64,000 bases of DNA from Vibrio mimicus (GCF_019048845.1 NZ_CP077426.1:357501-421500); one strand, 5' to 3'. Positions 49,691-59,736 are shown, numbered from the stretch's first letter. Numbers and translations: made by a program. The notes: generated by a model not told the origin, from the letters alone.

Positions 49691-49725
49691 TACAAAAAGG
49701 GTTGCCATTGGCAACCCTTTTTGTA
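49691..49725. terminator. Bidirectional terminator between plsC and ridA
   Basis: A 16-bp perfect stem (TACAAAAAGGGTTGCC / GGCAACCCTTTTTGTA) with a 3-nt loop, containing A and T runs, between convergent genes. Confidence 0.95.
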
Positions 49726-49746
49726 TTTGAAATCCAATGAAATGGA

Positions 49747-50136
49747 TTACTTACGTACTGCGATCGCTTCGATTTCAATGCCTACATCTTTTGGCAGACG
49801 TGCCACTTCAACACAAGAACGCGCTGGGTAGTGCGCGACTTTATGCTCATCAAAGAATGCGCCATACACTTGGTTTACGGTACCGAAGTCGTTGAGATCT
49901 TTCACGAATACGGTCATTTTCACAATGTCACCGACGGTTAAGCCTGAGGCTTCAACCACGGCTTTCACGTTGTCCAGAGATTGACGAGCTTGCGCAGCGA
50001 TATCGGCAGGAATTTCACCTGTGGCAGGGTTTACTGGGATTTGACCAGACGTCAGTACCATGTTGCCAAGATCAACACCTTGAATGTATGGACCAATGGC
50101 AGCTGGGGCCGCGTCAGTATGCAGAACTTTTGTCAT
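49747..50136 (-). CDS. ridA: RidA, reactive enamine/imine deaminase
   Basis: Hydrolyses the reactive enamine/imine intermediates released by PLP enzymes such as threonine dehydratase. The 129 residues have the family signature GNMVLTSGQIPVNPATGE and the C-terminal YPARSCVEVARLPKDVGIEIEAIA, with the conserved Arg at about position 105. In E. coli it also follows pyrBI. It lies about 105 bp after pyrI. Confidence 0.95.
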   Translation of the reverse strand: MTKVLHTDAAPAAIGPYIQGVDLGNMVLTSGQIPVNPATGEIPADIAAQARQSLDNVKAVVEASGLTVGDIVKMTVFVKDLNDFGTVNQVYGAFFDEHKVAHYPARSCVEVARLPKDVGIEIEAIAVRK

Positions 50137-50200
50137 CTTTTTTATCCGTTAGTGGTTCCAAAATCGCTGTTCAGTTTGCCTGTAAAGCTTTGGTAGGTAA

Positions 50201-50213
50201 AGCGCCGAGCGCT
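50201..50213 (-). terminator. Weak stem-loop downstream of pyrI
   Basis: AGCGC-CGA-GCGCT, a 5-bp GC stem followed on the minus strand by TTTACC, lies about 28 bases after pyrI. It may be a weak terminator; read-through into ridA is possible. Confidence 0.35.
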
Positions 50214-50240
50214 CATTTATCCCTATCTTGCTGACAGCGG

Positions 50241-50708
50241 TTAAGCTTCGATTTCCGTGACCACATCGCGCGCAAACACTTTTTCACAGTATTTGCATTT
50301 CAGGCGGATGTCGTTGTTCTTCTCAGAAAGCTTGAAGCTGCTTTCCACGGGCTCATTGTGTGAAATGCAGTTGCTGTTTGGGCAAGCAAACACATTGTTG
50401 ATGCGCTCTGGCAGTTGCAGCGCCAACTTCTTCACCACTTCGTAGTTTTCAATTTGGTTTACAGTCGCGTGTGGCGCGTACAGCGCGAGTTTGCTGGCTT
50501 GCGCTTCACTGATGAACACATTTTCAATCTTGAGCAGATCTTTGCTGCCGAGGGCAGAAGAAGGCAGATTGAGGCCGATGGTGACACGCTGCGCGGAGTT
50601 GTGCATATCAAACAGCTTCAGCACTTTAATCCCCACTTTGGCAGGAATGTGGTCAATGACCGTGCCGTTTTTGATCGCTTCAACTTGTAATTTCGTCTCT
50701 TTGCTCAT
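50241..50708 (-). CDS. pyrI: Aspartate carbamoyltransferase regulatory chain PyrI
   Basis: Regulatory subunit of aspartate transcarbamoylase; binds CTP, ATP and UTP for feedback control. The 155 residues end in a zinc domain with four Cys: CPNSNCI (two) and CKYCEK (two). AAGGAGAGCAATC precedes the ATG. Follows pyrB by 11 bases; co-regulated by the upstream attenuator. Confidence 0.97.
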   Translation of the reverse strand: MSKETKLQVEAIKNGTVIDHIPAKVGIKVLKLFDMHNSAQRVTIGLNLPSSALGSKDLLKIENVFISEAQASKLALYAPHATVNQIENYEVVKKLALQLPERINNVFACPNSNCISHNEPVESSFKLSEKNNDIRLKCKYCEKVFARDVVTEIEA

Positions 50709-50719
50709 GATTGCTCTCC

Positions 50720-51649
50720 TTACAGCGATTCGTTCAAAACTAGAGCCAGCAAGGCTTCACGGGCATAAACTCCGTTTTCAACTTGCTCGAAATAGTAAGC
50801 GTGTGGGGTTTTATCGACATCAGTGGTGATCTCATCCACCCGTGGCAGTGGGTGCAGCACTTTCAGATTGCTGCGCGCATCACTCAGGTGAGCGGCCGTC
50901 AAGATATAGGCCGATTTGATGTGGGCGTATTCCGACTCATCAAAACGCTCTTTCTGTACACGCGTCATGTACAGAATATCCAGCTCTGGGATCACGCTTT
51001 CCATATCGCTGAACACTTGGTATTTCACACCAGCTTCATCCAGCTCTTCACAGATGTAGTCTGGCATCGCTAGAGCTTCCGGTGCCACAAAGTAGAAGCG
51101 GTTGTTATCAAATTTAGCCAGCGCTTGCGCCAGTGAATGCACGGTGCGGCCATATTTTAAATCACCAACAAATGCGACATCGAGGTTATCGAGGCGGCCT
51201 TGGGTTTCGAAAATGGAGTAGAGATCGAGCAGGGTTTGCGATGGGTGTTGGTTTGAACCATCACCGGCGTTAATCACTGGGACGCCGTTAGAAAATTCAG
51301 ACGCTAAACGCGCAGCACCTTCTTGCGGATGACGCATTACGAAAGCATCGACATAAGAGGAGATGACGCGTACTGAGTCGGCTAGGGTTTCACCTTTCTT
51401 CGCCAGTGAAGTGTTGCCGCCGTTATCAAAGCCAATCACGCTGCCACCGATACGTTGGATTGCTGTCTCGAATGAGAGGCGAGTGCGGGTGGAAGGTTCA
51501 AAGAAACAGCTGGCCACGACCTTGTGCTTGATCAGCTCTGGATTCGGTTGTGCCTTCAGTTGGCCTGCGGTTTTCACAATCAACTCCAACTCAGCGCGTG
51601 AGAGTTCAGCAATGGAGATGATGTGCTTTTGGTAAAGCGAATTCGCCAT
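50720..51649 (-). CDS. pyrB: Aspartate carbamoyltransferase catalytic chain PyrB
   Basis: Condenses carbamoyl phosphate and aspartate in the first committed step of pyrimidine synthesis. The 309 residues have the carbamoyl phosphate motif [12 protein letters not shown] and the [10 protein letters not shown] motif, with MTRVQKERF near residue 230. The ATG at 51649 (MANSLYQKH) is chosen because it matches the E. coli N-terminus; the open frame above it runs through the attenuator hairpin and is not coding. Preceded by a pyrL-type leader and attenuator. Confidence 0.97.
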   Translation of the reverse strand: MANSLYQKHIISIAELSRAELELIVKTAGQLKAQPNPELIKHKVVASCFFEPSTRTRLSFETAIQRIGGSVIGFDNGGNTSLAKKGETLADSVRVISSYVDAFVMRHPQEGAARLASEFSNGVPVINAGDGSNQHPSQTLLDLYSIFETQGRLDNLDVAFVGDLKYGRTVHSLAQALAKFDNNRFYFVAPEALAMPDYICEELDEAGVKYQVFSDMESVIPELDILYMTRVQKERFDESEYAHIKSAYILTAAHLSDARSNLKVLHPLPRVDEITTDVDKTPHAYYFEQVENGVYAREALLALVLNESL

Positions 51650-51680
51650 GATCGTCTTCCCTATATTTTCTAACAGCCAT

Positions 51681-51707
51681 AAAAAAGCCCCCCATAAGGG
51701 AGGCTTT
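51681..51707 (-). terminator. pyrBI attenuator
   Basis: On the minus strand, AAAGCCTCCC and GGGGGGCTTT form a GC-rich stem over a TTAT loop, followed by TTTTTT. It lies between the leader ORF stop and pyrB, 32 bases before the pyrB start. It is a classical intrinsic terminator used for UTP-sensitive attenuation: when UTP is low, polymerase pausing lets the ribosome on the leader catch up and disrupt the hairpin. Confidence 0.88.
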
Positions 51708-51801
51708 AACAAATCGATGAGGGGAAAAACAGTGAGGCCAGTAAGCCAATTTGCTTACTACGATGGACACTGCTTTGAGCTGCACGCTGTGCAAATTTCA
51801 T
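51706..51801 (-). CDS. pyrL: pyrL-type leader peptide of pyrBI
   Basis: A 31-codon ORF (ATG at 51801, TAA at 51708-51706) begins MKFAQRAAQ and ends [14 protein letters not shown] lies seven bases upstream of the ATG. Its last codons overlap the ascending side of the attenuator hairpin by one to two bases, the position where a translating ribosome would block terminator formation. The -FFP- segment and a downstream T-rich coding stretch recall E. coli PyrL (44 residues), but the sequence is not otherwise conserved. Confidence 0.7.
   Translation of the reverse strand: MKFAQRAAQSSVHRSKQIGLLASLFFPSSIC
51741..51758 (-). promoter_or_regulatory. Pause hairpin within the pyrBI leader
   Basis: GTAAGC and GCTTAC form a 6-bp stem with a 6-nt loop. 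On the minus strand it is followed, about 10 bases later, by GTTTTTCCCC, a U-rich tract where polymerase would slow when UTP is scarce. Confidence 0.5.
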
Positions 51802-51828
51802 TGGCTACCCCTCAGACAAACGGTCGGC

Positions 51829-51856
51829 ATTATACGCCGAAAGGCTGTGAGCGCAA
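51829..51856 (-). promoter_or_regulatory. pyrBI promoter
   Basis: On the minus strand, TTGCGC (plus 51851-51856) and TATAAT (plus 51829-51834) are separated by 16 bp. Transcription would begin about 20 bases before the leader ATG. Confidence 0.7.
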
Positions 51857-51898
51857 GCGATTACATCACAGAGTCAGGGATATTAAATCAGTGGCACG

Positions 51899-52903
51899 CT
51901 ATTGGCCTAAAGTGGCGACCATCACCGCCTTGATGGTGTGCAGTCGGTTTTCCGCTTCATCAAATACAATCGAGTATTCTGACTCAAACACCTCTTCGGT
52001 GACCTCTAATCCTTGCATGCCGTATTTGGCCGCAATCTCTTGGCCTACTTTGGTTTGGTCATCATGGAATGCCGGTAAGCAGTGCATGAATTTCACCTGC
52101 GGATTACCTGTTGCTTTGATCACATCCATGTTGACTTGATATGGCTTCATTAACGCAACCCGCTCATCCCACGCGTCTGCGGCTTCTCCCATAGAAACCC
52201 ATACATCGGTGTAAAGGAAATCACAGTCTTTTACGCCTTCTTGAACCTCTTCGGTCAAGGTGATTTTGGCACCAGTTTGCTTGGCAATTTCTTGGCAGGT
52301 TGCCACTAAGGCATCGTTTGGCCAGTACGCTTTCGGCGCGACTAAGCGAATATCCATGCCCATTTTCGCTGCGCCCACCATCAGGGAATTGCCCATGTTG
52401 TTGCGTGCATCGCCAAGGTAAGCAAACTTCATTTCATGTAACTGCTTACCGCGTCCATGCTCTTGCATAGTGAGAAGGTCGGCCAAGATCTGCGTGGGGT
52501 GAAACTCATCCGTTAAGCCATTCCACACTGGCACACCCGCGTATTGTCCGAGCACTTCAACAATCTCTTGGCCGAAGCCGCGATATTGAATGCCATCGTA
52601 CATACGGCCTAGAACACGCGCGGTATCTTTCATCGACTCTTTATGGCCAATTTGCGAGCCAGAAGGGCCGATGTAGGAAACTTGTGCACCTTGATCAAAC
52701 GCCGCCACTTCAAAGGCACAGCGAGTACGGGTCGATGACTTTTCAAAGATCAACGCAATGTTTTTGCCTTGCAGGGTTTTCTGCTCGGTGCCTGCGTATT
52801 TGGCGCGTTTTAGCTCGGCAGACAGATCCAGTAGGAAGTGGATCTCTTTTGGGGTGAAGTCGAGCAGTTTTAAAAAGTTGCGGTTACGTAAATTGAAAGC
52901 CAT
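51899..52903 (-). CDS. argF: Ornithine carbamoyltransferase
   Basis: Makes citrulline from carbamoyl phosphate and ornithine in arginine synthesis. The 334 residues have [15 protein letters not shown], the [14 protein letters not shown] motif and [12 protein letters not shown]. The ATG at 52903 ([14 protein letters not shown]) agrees with the E. coli start and follows GAGGATAGGGAA; the frame up to 52948 is not supported. It lies directly upstream of the pyrBI promoter region on the same strand. Confidence 0.96.
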   Translation of the reverse strand: MAFNLRNRNFLKLLDFTPKEIHFLLDLSAELKRAKYAGTEQKTLQGKNIALIFEKSSTRTRCAFEVAAFDQGAQVSYIGPSGSQIGHKESMKDTARVLGRMYDGIQYRGFGQEIVEVLGQYAGVPVWNGLTDEFHPTQILADLLTMQEHGRGKQLHEMKFAYLGDARNNMGNSLMVGAAKMGMDIRLVAPKAYWPNDALVATCQEIAKQTGAKITLTEEVQEGVKDCDFLYTDVWVSMGEAADAWDERVALMKPYQVNMDVIKATGNPQVKFMHCLPAFHDDQTKVGQEIAAKYGMQGLEVTEEVFESEYSIVFDEAENRLHTIKAVMVATLGQ

Positions 52904-52962
52904 TTCCCTATCCTCGTTTGGCGATTCCAGTTGCGGACAGTAAAGCATGAAAATGCTGCAAA

Positions 52963-52980
52963 AGTGAATAAATATTTTAA
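52963..52980. promoter_or_regulatory. Candidate ArgR box upstream of argF
   Basis: AGTGAATAAATATTTTAA matches the ARG-box pattern (TGAATWWWWATTCA) at 12 of 14 positions and lies about 60 bases upstream of the argF start, where ArgR repression is expected. A second, poorer match may lie next to it at about 52942-52959. Confidence 0.45.
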
Positions 52981-53052
52981 TCTAGGTAAAGAAAAGGCGA
53001 AGGGAGATAGATTTTGTGAGGCGAGATGCACATAACATCTCGCCAAAAGTGA

Positions 53053-54429
53053 TTATAAATTCTCTTCGGCGAATTCAGCCAAGCGGCTGCGTACTACGCC
53101 ATTGAGGTGGATGTTGGCGCTGCCTTCAAAGTTTTTGAAGCGCTCAACCATGTAGGTAAGGCCTGAGGTCACAGGGGTTAAATAGTGGGAGTCAATCTGC
53201 GCTAAGTTACCTGAGCAGACAATCTTGGTACCTTCACCACAGCGGGTGATGATGGTTTTGATCTGCGATGCGGTGAGGTTTTGACACTCATCGAGCAGCA
53301 CGAAAGCGTTTTGGATTGAACGACCGCGCATAAAGTTGATCGATTTAAACTGAATGTTGGCTTTATCGCAGATGTATTTGAGCGAACTATCGGTGCAGTG
53401 ATCATTTTTATGCAGCGCTTCTAAGGTATCGGTGACGGAAGCGAGCCACGGCATCATTTTTTCCTCTTCCGTGCCGGGTAGGAAGCCAATCGATTCGCCG
53501 ATATCAGGGGTGTTACGAGTGACGATGATTTTATCGAACATTTTGCGCTCGACCGTTTGTTCCAGCGCTGCCGCCATTGCTAACAGGGTTTTACCGCTGC
53601 CCGCCGCACCGGTCAGGATCACCAGATCGATATCCGGATCGAGCAATGCGTCTAGCGCCATCCCTTGGTATATATTTTTGGGGGTGATACCCCACGCTTT
53701 GCGATGCATCATGCGATCACGGCTGAGATCACGCAGCGTCAATTTATCGCCATCAATGCTTTCAACGCGGGCGGCAAAGTCGCTGTCTTCATCAATGACA
53801 TATTGGTTGAGGAAGGTTGGATCGAATGGTGCACGATCCAGCTTATGGAAGGTTTTGCCACCGAGCGTGTAGCTCGCGACATCTTCTACGCTGTCCCAAA
53901 AACTACCGGGACGAGTTTGAAAGCCCTTGGTCAGATATTGAATATCATCAATCAGTTGGTCGGTGCGGTAGTCTTCCACATACAACACGCCTGCACCTTT
54001 GGCGCGCAAACGCATGTTGATGTCTTTAGTCACCAGCACCACGGCGCGTGGTGTACGCTGAGCTTGCAGGTAAAGCACGGCATTGAGGATCCGGTTATCG
54101 CCCTCTTTGTCGGTAAAGGCTTTCACGGTTTCATGTACTTCATAATCGGCGAGGATCGAGATGGTTCCTGTTGCGCCCTCTTGCTTAGAAAGCGGGATCC
54201 CTTCGGTGATTTCTTCGGGAGTGGCATCGTGGAATAAGTGTTCCAAAGCCCGAATCGCTACGCGTGCATCGCGCGCCACATCGCGTTTGCTGTCTTTGAT
54301 TCGGTCAAGTTCTTCAAGAACGGTCATTGGGATGACCACATCGTGCTCTTTGAAAGAGTAAATCGCGAGAGGTTCGTGGAGTAGGATATTGGTATCCAGT
54401 ACAAACAGTTTCCGATCGGTATCGCCCAT
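53053..54429 (-). CDS. PIN-PhoH family ATPase (YlaK type)
   Basis: A 458-residue protein with an N-terminal PIN-like nuclease domain (residues about 1-150; LFVLDTNILLHEPLAIYSF and the acidic residues of TKDINMRLRAKG) and a C-terminal PhoH-like P-loop ATPase (about 240-458; Walker A LTGAAGSGKTLLAMAAALEQ, Walker B FVLLDECQNLTASQIKTIITR in short blocks). Such fusions are thought to be RNA helicase/ribonuclease proteins related to toxin systems, but the chromosomal version is a conserved housekeeping gene. GGAGCC precedes the ATG. Confidence 0.9.
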   Translation of the reverse strand: MGDTDRKLFVLDTNILLHEPLAIYSFKEHDVVIPMTVLEELDRIKDSKRDVARDARVAIRALEHLFHDATPEEITEGIPLSKQEGATGTISILADYEVHETVKAFTDKEGDNRILNAVLYLQAQRTPRAVVLVTKDINMRLRAKGAGVLYVEDYRTDQLIDDIQYLTKGFQTRPGSFWDSVEDVASYTLGGKTFHKLDRAPFDPTFLNQYVIDEDSDFAARVESIDGDKLTLRDLSRDRMMHRKAWGITPKNIYQGMALDALLDPDIDLVILTGAAGSGKTLLAMAAALEQTVERKMFDKIIVTRNTPDIGESIGFLPGTEEEKMMPWLASVTDTLEALHKNDHCTDSSLKYICDKANIQFKSINFMRGRSIQNAFVLLDECQNLTASQIKTIITRCGEGTKIVCSGNLAQIDSHYLTPVTSGLTYMVERFKNFEGSANIHLNGVVRSRLAEFAEENL

Positions 54430-54850
54430 AAGCGGCTCCTTGCTACATGTAGCATGCTTTATCGTGGATGTTCACAAGCGGCCTGTAGGATCGTACGTTC
54501 AGGTGAGCGTTACGATCATTGTCGACTTGCTGCAAACCCGTGTTGATACTCTCTGTTTGAACTTGCAGGCTTTGTGCCAATCTTTTTTTGACACAAACAC
54601 CGCGCCTTCAACCTGAGTATAGCAATCATCTTGTTAACAAATGCCACTCATTTTTGACAATTTGATGTCACCCAAAAGCTGTAGAAAAAAAAGCACGTTG
54701 CGGCAGGGAATGGGCGTGACCTGTGTCACGCCATCAAGTAAGATTAGCGGCCTTTTTCTGCACTCAAAGCGGTCAGCATCCATAATAAAAAGCTGGCTGG
54801 GGTGAAGTGCAAAAATTCTCTGCAACGCTATTTGATGAGGTAGTCCATTC
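54430..54850. promoter_or_regulatory. Divergent region between the PIN-PhoH gene and rapA, with a CRP-like palindrome
   Basis: About 420 bp, no credible ORF. At 54713-54732 there is a perfect 8-bp inverted repeat GGCGTGAC-CTGT-GTCACGCC, which contains GTGA-N6-TCAC, the core of a CRP site. It lies about 120 bases upstream of rapA. The rest contains no repeat or RNA gene that I can identify. Confidence 0.45.
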
Positions 54851-57760
54851 ATGTCATTTGCTTTAGGGCAACGCTGGATAAGCGATACGGAAAGTGATCT
54901 CGGGTTAGGTACTGTGGTGGCGCTTGATACGCGTACAGTGACCTTGATGTTTGCAGCATCGGAAGAAAATCGTGTGTATGCACGTTCAGATGCGCCGGTC
55001 ACCCGTGTGATCTTTAATGTCGGCGATGTGGTGGATAGTCAGCAAGGCTGGTCGTTACAAGTTGAACAAGTGGTGGAAGACCAAGGCGTCTACACCTATC
55101 TAGGCACGCGAGTGGATACCGAAGAAAGCGGTGTCGCGCTGCGTGAAATTTTCCTCAGTAACCAAATTCGTTTTAATAAACCGCAGGACAAGTTGTTTGC
55201 CGGTCAAATCGATCGCATGGACAACTTCGTGCTGCGTTATCGCGCTCTTACCAATCAATATCAACAGCACAAAAGCCCAATGCGTGGCTTGTGTGGTATG
55301 CGCGCTGGGCTGATCCCGCATCAGCTGTACATCGCCCATGAAGTCGGTCGTCGTCACGCGCCACGCGTATTGTTAGCCGATGAAGTCGGTTTGGGTAAAA
55401 CCATCGAAGCAGGCATGATCATCCATCAGCAAGTGCTGACCGGGCGTGCCGAGCGCATCCTGATTGTGGTGCCTGAAACGCTGCAACACCAATGGTTGGT
55501 GGAAATGATGCGCCGTTTCAACCTGCACTTTTCGATTTTTGATGAAGAGCGCTGTGTGGAAGCCTTTAGCGAGGCCGATAACCCATTTGAAACTCAGCAA
55601 TATGTGCTGTGTTCACTCGATTTTCTGCGTAAAAGCCGCCAGCGTTTTGAACAAGCGTTGGAAGCGGAATGGGATTTGTTGGTCGTCGATGAAGCTCACC
55701 ACTTAGAGTGGCACCCAGAAAAGCCAAGCCGCGAATATCAAGTAATTGAAGCGCTCGCAGAGCAAACTCCGGGGGTGCTGCTATTGACGGCAACACCTGA
55801 GCAGTTAGGCCGTGAAAGCCACTTTGCTCGTCTGCGCCTGCTGGATGCAGATCGTTTCTACGATTACGAAGCCTTTGTTAAAGAAGAAGAGCAATACGCA
55901 CCGGTTGCCGATGCGGTCACTGCGCTGTTCAGCGGTGAGAAGCTGAGTGATGAAGCGAAAAACAAAATCACTGAGCTATTGTCTGAGCAAGATGTGGAGC
56001 CGCTGTTTAAAGCGTTGGAAAGCCACGCCAGCGAGGACGAAATTGCTTTGGCGCGCCAAGAGCTGATCGACAATCTGATGGATCGCCACGGTACTGGTCG
56101 CGTGTTGTTCCGTAACACGCGTGCGGCTATTAAAGGCTTCCCTGTGCGTAATGTGCATTTGCTGCCATTGGAGATCCCTTCTCAATACACCACGTCAATG
56201 CGTGTTGCGGGCATGCTCGGCGGTAAACTGACGCCAGAAGCGCGTGCGATGAAAATGCTCTACCCGGAAGAGATTTTCCAAGAGTTTGAAGGTGACGAAT
56301 CAAGCTGGTGGCAATTTGACTCGCGCGTCAACTGGCTGCTCGAAAAAGTCAAAGCCAAACGCAGCGAGAAGATCCTCGTGATCGCTTCCCGTGCCAGTAC
56401 CGCATTGCTGCTAGAGCAGGCACTGCGTGAGCGTGAAGGCATTCGTGCAACGGTATTCCATGAAGGCATGTCGATCATTGAGCGTGACAAAGCCGCTGCT
56501 TACTTTGCCCAAGAAGAGGGCGGCGCGCAGGTGCTGATCTGTAGTGAAATCGGCTCCGAAGGTCGTAACTTCCAGTTTGCGAACCAATTGGTGATGTTTG
56601 ATCTGCCGTTCAACCCAGACTTGCTGGAGCAGCGTATCGGGCGTTTGGACCGTATCGGCCAAAAGCGTGATATCGATGTGTACGTGCCGTACCTGACCGA
56701 AACGTCACAAGCGATTTTGGCGCGTTGGTTTCAAGAAGGTTTGAATGCCTTTGCGGAAACCTGCCCAACCGGTCGTGCGGTGTATGATGCCTTCGCTGAG
56801 CGTTTAATCCCAATTCTGGCTGCTGGTTGCGGTGAAGAGCTGGAAGTGATCATCGAAGAGTCAGCCAAGCTCAACAAAATGCTGAAATCGCAGCTGGAAG
56901 TGGGGCGTGATCGCTTGCTGGAAATGCATTCTAACGGTGGCGAAAAGGCGCAGCAGATTGCCGAGCAGATCGCGAAAACCGATGGCGATACCAATCTGGT
57001 GACTTTTGCTTTGAGCCTGTTTGATGCGATTGGTCTGCATCAAGAAGATCGTGGCGAGAATGCGTTGGTGGTCACTCCTGCTGAACACATGATGGTACCA
57101 AGCTATCCGGGTCTCCCTTATGAAGGCGCAACCATTACCTTTGATCGTGACACTGCACTGTCGCGTGAAGATATGCACTTCATCAGTTGGGAACACCCCA
57201 TGGTGCAAGGTGGCATTGATTTGCTGATGAGTGAAGGGGTGGGCACTTGCGCGGTGTCGCTGTTGAAAAACAAAGCGCTGCCAGTGGGTACCATCTTGCT
57301 GGAGCTGGTGTATGTGGTGGATGCCCAAGCGCCGAAACGCAGTGGCATCAGCCGCTTCTTGCCAGTCTCGCCAATCCGAATTCTGATGGATGCGCGCGGT
57401 AATGATCTCTCTGCGCAAGTGGAGTTTGAAAGCTTTAACCGTCAGCTTAGCCCTGTGAATCGTCATTTGGCCAGCAAGTTGGTGAGCTCAGTACAGCATG
57501 ACGTGCATCGTTTGATTACGGCAAGCGAAGCGGCGGTTGAACCACGAGTGAGCGAGATTCGTGAACAAGCGCAGCGTGATATGCAGCAGAGCCTTAACAG
57601 CGAGTTGGAGCGTTTGCTGGCACTCAAAGCGGTTAACCCGAACATTCGTGATGAAGAGATCGAAGTGCTGGAGCAGCAAATCAAAGAGCTGACTGGCTAT
57701 ATTGCGCAGGCGCAGTATCAGTTGGATTCACTGCGTTTGATTGTGGTGGCACACAACTGA
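54851..57760 (+). CDS. rapA: RNA polymerase-associated protein RapA
   Basis: Swi2/Snf2 ATPase that binds RNA polymerase and promotes its recycling. The 969 residues have an N-terminal Tudor-like part (about 1-110), helicase motifs [33 protein letters not shown] and [15 protein letters not shown] (about 380-630), and the C-terminal RapA-specific region with FSHPM-like blocks including [18 protein letters not shown]. Length matches E. coli RapA (968). Followed by a terminator. Confidence 0.97.
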   Translation: MSFALGQRWISDTESDLGLGTVVALDTRTVTLMFAASEENRVYARSDAPVTRVIFNVGDVVDSQQGWSLQVEQVVEDQGVYTYLGTRVDTEESGVALREIFLSNQIRFNKPQDKLFAGQIDRMDNFVLRYRALTNQYQQHKSPMRGLCGMRAGLIPHQLYIAHEVGRRHAPRVLLADEVGLGKTIEAGMIIHQQVLTGRAERILIVVPETLQHQWLVEMMRRFNLHFSIFDEERCVEAFSEADNPFETQQYVLCSLDFLRKSRQRFEQALEAEWDLLVVDEAHHLEWHPEKPSREYQVIEALAEQTPGVLLLTATPEQLGRESHFARLRLLDADRFYDYEAFVKEEEQYAPVADAVTALFSGEKLSDEAKNKITELLSEQDVEPLFKALESHASEDEIALARQELIDNLMDRHGTGRVLFRNTRAAIKGFPVRNVHLLPLEIPSQYTTSMRVAGMLGGKLTPEARAMKMLYPEEIFQEFEGDESSWWQFDSRVNWLLEKVKAKRSEKILVIASRASTALLLEQALREREGIRATVFHEGMSIIERDKAAAYFAQEEGGAQVLICSEIGSEGRNFQFANQLVMFDLPFNPDLLEQRIGRLDRIGQKRDIDVYVPYLTETSQAILARWFQEGLNAFAETCPTGRAVYDAFAERLIPILAAGCGEELEVIIEESAKLNKMLKSQLEVGRDRLLEMHSNGGEKAQQIAEQIAKTDGDTNLVTFALSLFDAIGLHQEDRGENALVVTPAEHMMVPSYPGLPYEGATITFDRDTALSREDMHFISWEHPMVQGGIDLLMSEGVGTCAVSLLKNKALPVGTILLELVYVVDAQAPKRSGISRFLPVSPIRILMDARGNDLSAQVEFESFNRQLSPVNRHLASKLVSSVQHDVHRLITASEAAVEPRVSEIREQAQRDMQQSLNSELERLLALKAVNPNIRDEEIEVLEQQIKELTGYIAQAQYQLDSLRLIVVAHN

Positions 57761-57766
57761 TGACGT

Positions 57767-57795
57767 AGGCCCTCAAAACGAGGGCCTTGTTTTAT
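57767..57795 (+). terminator. Terminator of rapA
   Basis: GGCCCTC (57768-57774) and GAGGGCC (57780-57786) form a 7-bp stem, followed by TTGTTTTATT. Confidence 0.85.
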
Positions 57796-57819
57796 TCCCC
57801 GTTGGCGACATTTTGCGTA

Positions 57820-57825
57820 TATAAT
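57820..57825 (+). promoter_or_regulatory. Likely -10 element of rluA
   Basis: TATAAT lies 32 bases before the rluA start codon. No good -35 is found at the usual distance; TTGGCG (57802-57807) is too close. The element is strong enough to suggest a promoter here. Confidence 0.45.
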
Positions 57826-57856
57826 GCGCCGTTTTTTGTGATACGAGACGATAGCG

Positions 57857-58594
57857 ATGGCAATGACCGAGTACAATCCGCCTAAGGATCCGTGGATTGA
57901 TGTGATTTATGAGGATGAACACATCATCGCAGCCAACAAGCCTTCTGGTTTGTTATCTGTTCCTGGGCGACCTGTTGAGCACTACGACAGTATGTGGGCT
58001 CGTTTGGTGGATTACTGCCCTGATGTGAAGGTCGTACACCGTTTGGATATGTCGACTTCTGGGCTGATCCTGTTTGCGAAAGGCAAACATATGGAATCGG
58101 CATTGAAGAAGCAGTTTCAGTATCGTCTCACTCATAAAATCTACTATGCCCGTGTATGGGGTGTGATGGAGCAAGATGAAGGCGAAGTGAATTTGCCGCT
58201 GTGTTGTGATTGGCCAAACCGCCCGAAACAGAAAGTCTGTTTTGAAGAGGGACGTGATTCTCTGACGCGCTATCAAGTCGTAAAGCGTGAAGAGAAAACC
58301 ACAGTCGTACGCCTCATCCCGATCACTGGACGCTCTCATCAGCTGCGTGTGCACATGCAATCGCTCGGCCATCCGATTGTCGGTGATGATCTTTACGCGC
58401 CACAAGAAGCCATCGAGTTTGCTGATCGTCTGCAACTGCACGCCGCGGAGCTGTGTTTCTACCATCCACGTAGTCATTGGCTACGCACTTTATTTGTCCC
58501 TTGTGACTTCTATCCCGAAGCCGAGGAGCAGATTTTGCAGCATTTCGATCCTGAGCGAAAATTACCGGACTATAAAAAGCTATCCCAAGACTAA
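57857..58594 (+). CDS. rluA: RluA, dual-specificity 23S rRNA/tRNA pseudouridine synthase
   Basis: Makes pseudouridine 746 in 23S rRNA and 32 in some tRNAs. The 245 residues have the catalytic Asp64 in VHRLDMSTSGL, the N-terminal ANKPSGLLSVPGR and the C-terminal LIPITGRSHQLRVHMQSLGHPIVGDDLY region in short blocks. It lies between the rapA terminator and the dehydrogenase gene, 39 bases apart from the latter. Confidence 0.95.
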   Translation: MAMTEYNPPKDPWIDVIYEDEHIIAANKPSGLLSVPGRPVEHYDSMWARLVDYCPDVKVVHRLDMSTSGLILFAKGKHMESALKKQFQYRLTHKIYYARVWGVMEQDEGEVNLPLCCDWPNRPKQKVCFEEGRDSLTRYQVVKREEKTTVVRLIPITGRSHQLRVHMQSLGHPIVGDDLYAPQEAIEFADRLQLHAAELCFYHPRSHWLRTLFVPCDFYPEAEEQILQHFDPERKLPDYKKLSQD

Positions 58595-58633
58595 TATTAT
58601 TGTGGGTAGCGGATAATCAGACCCGGAGTCAGC

Positions 58634-59611
58634 ATGTCACTACCCACTACTTCTTTGCCTACGGTCGTTTTTCTCGACCGCGCGACTATTCCGCGCCATA
58701 TCCCATTACCTGCTCTGCCTTTTGAACACCATTGGGTTGAGTATGATGCTTGTGAGCCTCACCAAGTGGTTGAGCGCCTCTTAGCGGCCGATATTGTTAT
58801 CACGAATAAAGTGGTACTCACCCGTGAAATACTGGTTCAGTTGCCTAAGCTCAAGTTGATCGCCATTTCTGCCACGGGCACCAACAACGTCGATTTGCAG
58901 GCGTGTCGTGACCTAAATATCGCGGTGTGTAATGTGCAAGGCTATGCCACGCGCTCTGTACCAGAGCATGTGATCGCCATGATGTTTGCTCTAAGACGTA
59001 ATCTTATCGGTTATCACAATGATATTGCGGCTGGAGAGTGGCAGCGCCATAAGCAGTTCTGTTTTTTCACGCATCCCATCGGCGATATTGCGGGCTCCAC
59101 CATGGGCATTATCGGCAGTGGTGCATTAGGACAAGCGACGGCGAATTTGGCTCGCGCATTAGGTATGCAAGTGCTGTTTGCTGAACGTAAAGGTCAGTTG
59201 GAATGCCGCGCAGGGTACACGTCATTTGAACAAGTGCTGGCGCAGTCGGACGTGCTATCACTGCACTGTCCGCTAACGGATGAAACGCGAAATATTATCT
59301 CGGAAGCAGAATTGGTGCAGATGAAGCCTAATGCTCTGCTGATCAATACCGGGCGCGGCGGTTTAGTGGATGAACAGGCGCTGGTGGATGCGTTGAAAAA
59401 ACGCCAAATTGCTGGGGCTGGGGTGGATGTGTTTAGTGCTGAGCCTGCGGATATGGATAACCCACTGATTGCCAACCGTGATTTGCCTAATCTTCTGCTG
59501 ACACCGCATGTGGCGTGGGGCAGTGATTCCTCGATACAACAACTCGCGACTATCTTGATCGACAACATTAGTGCATTTATGCGTGGTGAAGCGAAAAATC
59601 GAGTCGTCTAG
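58634..59611 (+). CDS. D-2-hydroxyacid dehydrogenase
   Basis: A 325-residue NAD(P)-dependent D-2-hydroxyacid dehydrogenase, similar to glycerate/hydroxypyruvate reductases. The Rossmann motif GIIGSGALGQATA lies at about residue 158; catalytic residues are Arg in INTGRGGLVDEQAL, Glu in VFSAEPADMDNP and His in LLTPHVAWGS. Substrate is not certain (glycerate, hydroxypyruvate or similar). GGAGTCAGC precedes the ATG. Confidence 0.85.
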   Translation: MSLPTTSLPTVVFLDRATIPRHIPLPALPFEHHWVEYDACEPHQVVERLLAADIVITNKVVLTREILVQLPKLKLIAISATGTNNVDLQACRDLNIAVCNVQGYATRSVPEHVIAMMFALRRNLIGYHNDIAAGEWQRHKQFCFFTHPIGDIAGSTMGIIGSGALGQATANLARALGMQVLFAERKGQLECRAGYTSFEQVLAQSDVLSLHCPLTDETRNIISEAELVQMKPNALLINTGRGGLVDEQALVDALKKRQIAGAGVDVFSAEPADMDNPLIANRDLPNLLLTPHVAWGSDSSIQQLATILIDNISAFMRGEAKNRVV

Positions 59612-59736
59612 AAGTTGCTTTGTTGATTATGTGTGTGATTTATATCGCCATAATTTAATTGGTGTTGTGAATGGTTCTTACAGGTTGTTACACTCGGAGC
59701 GCTTTTTTACTCTAAGAACAACGTCAGGAATCATTC

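Noticed and set aside
51651..51794. Minus-strand frame extending pyrB upstream through the attenuator, or a 62-codon ORF in another frame
   Set aside because: It runs through the intrinsic terminator and lacks a ribosome-binding site; the 31-codon leader and the pyrB ATG at 51649 fit better.
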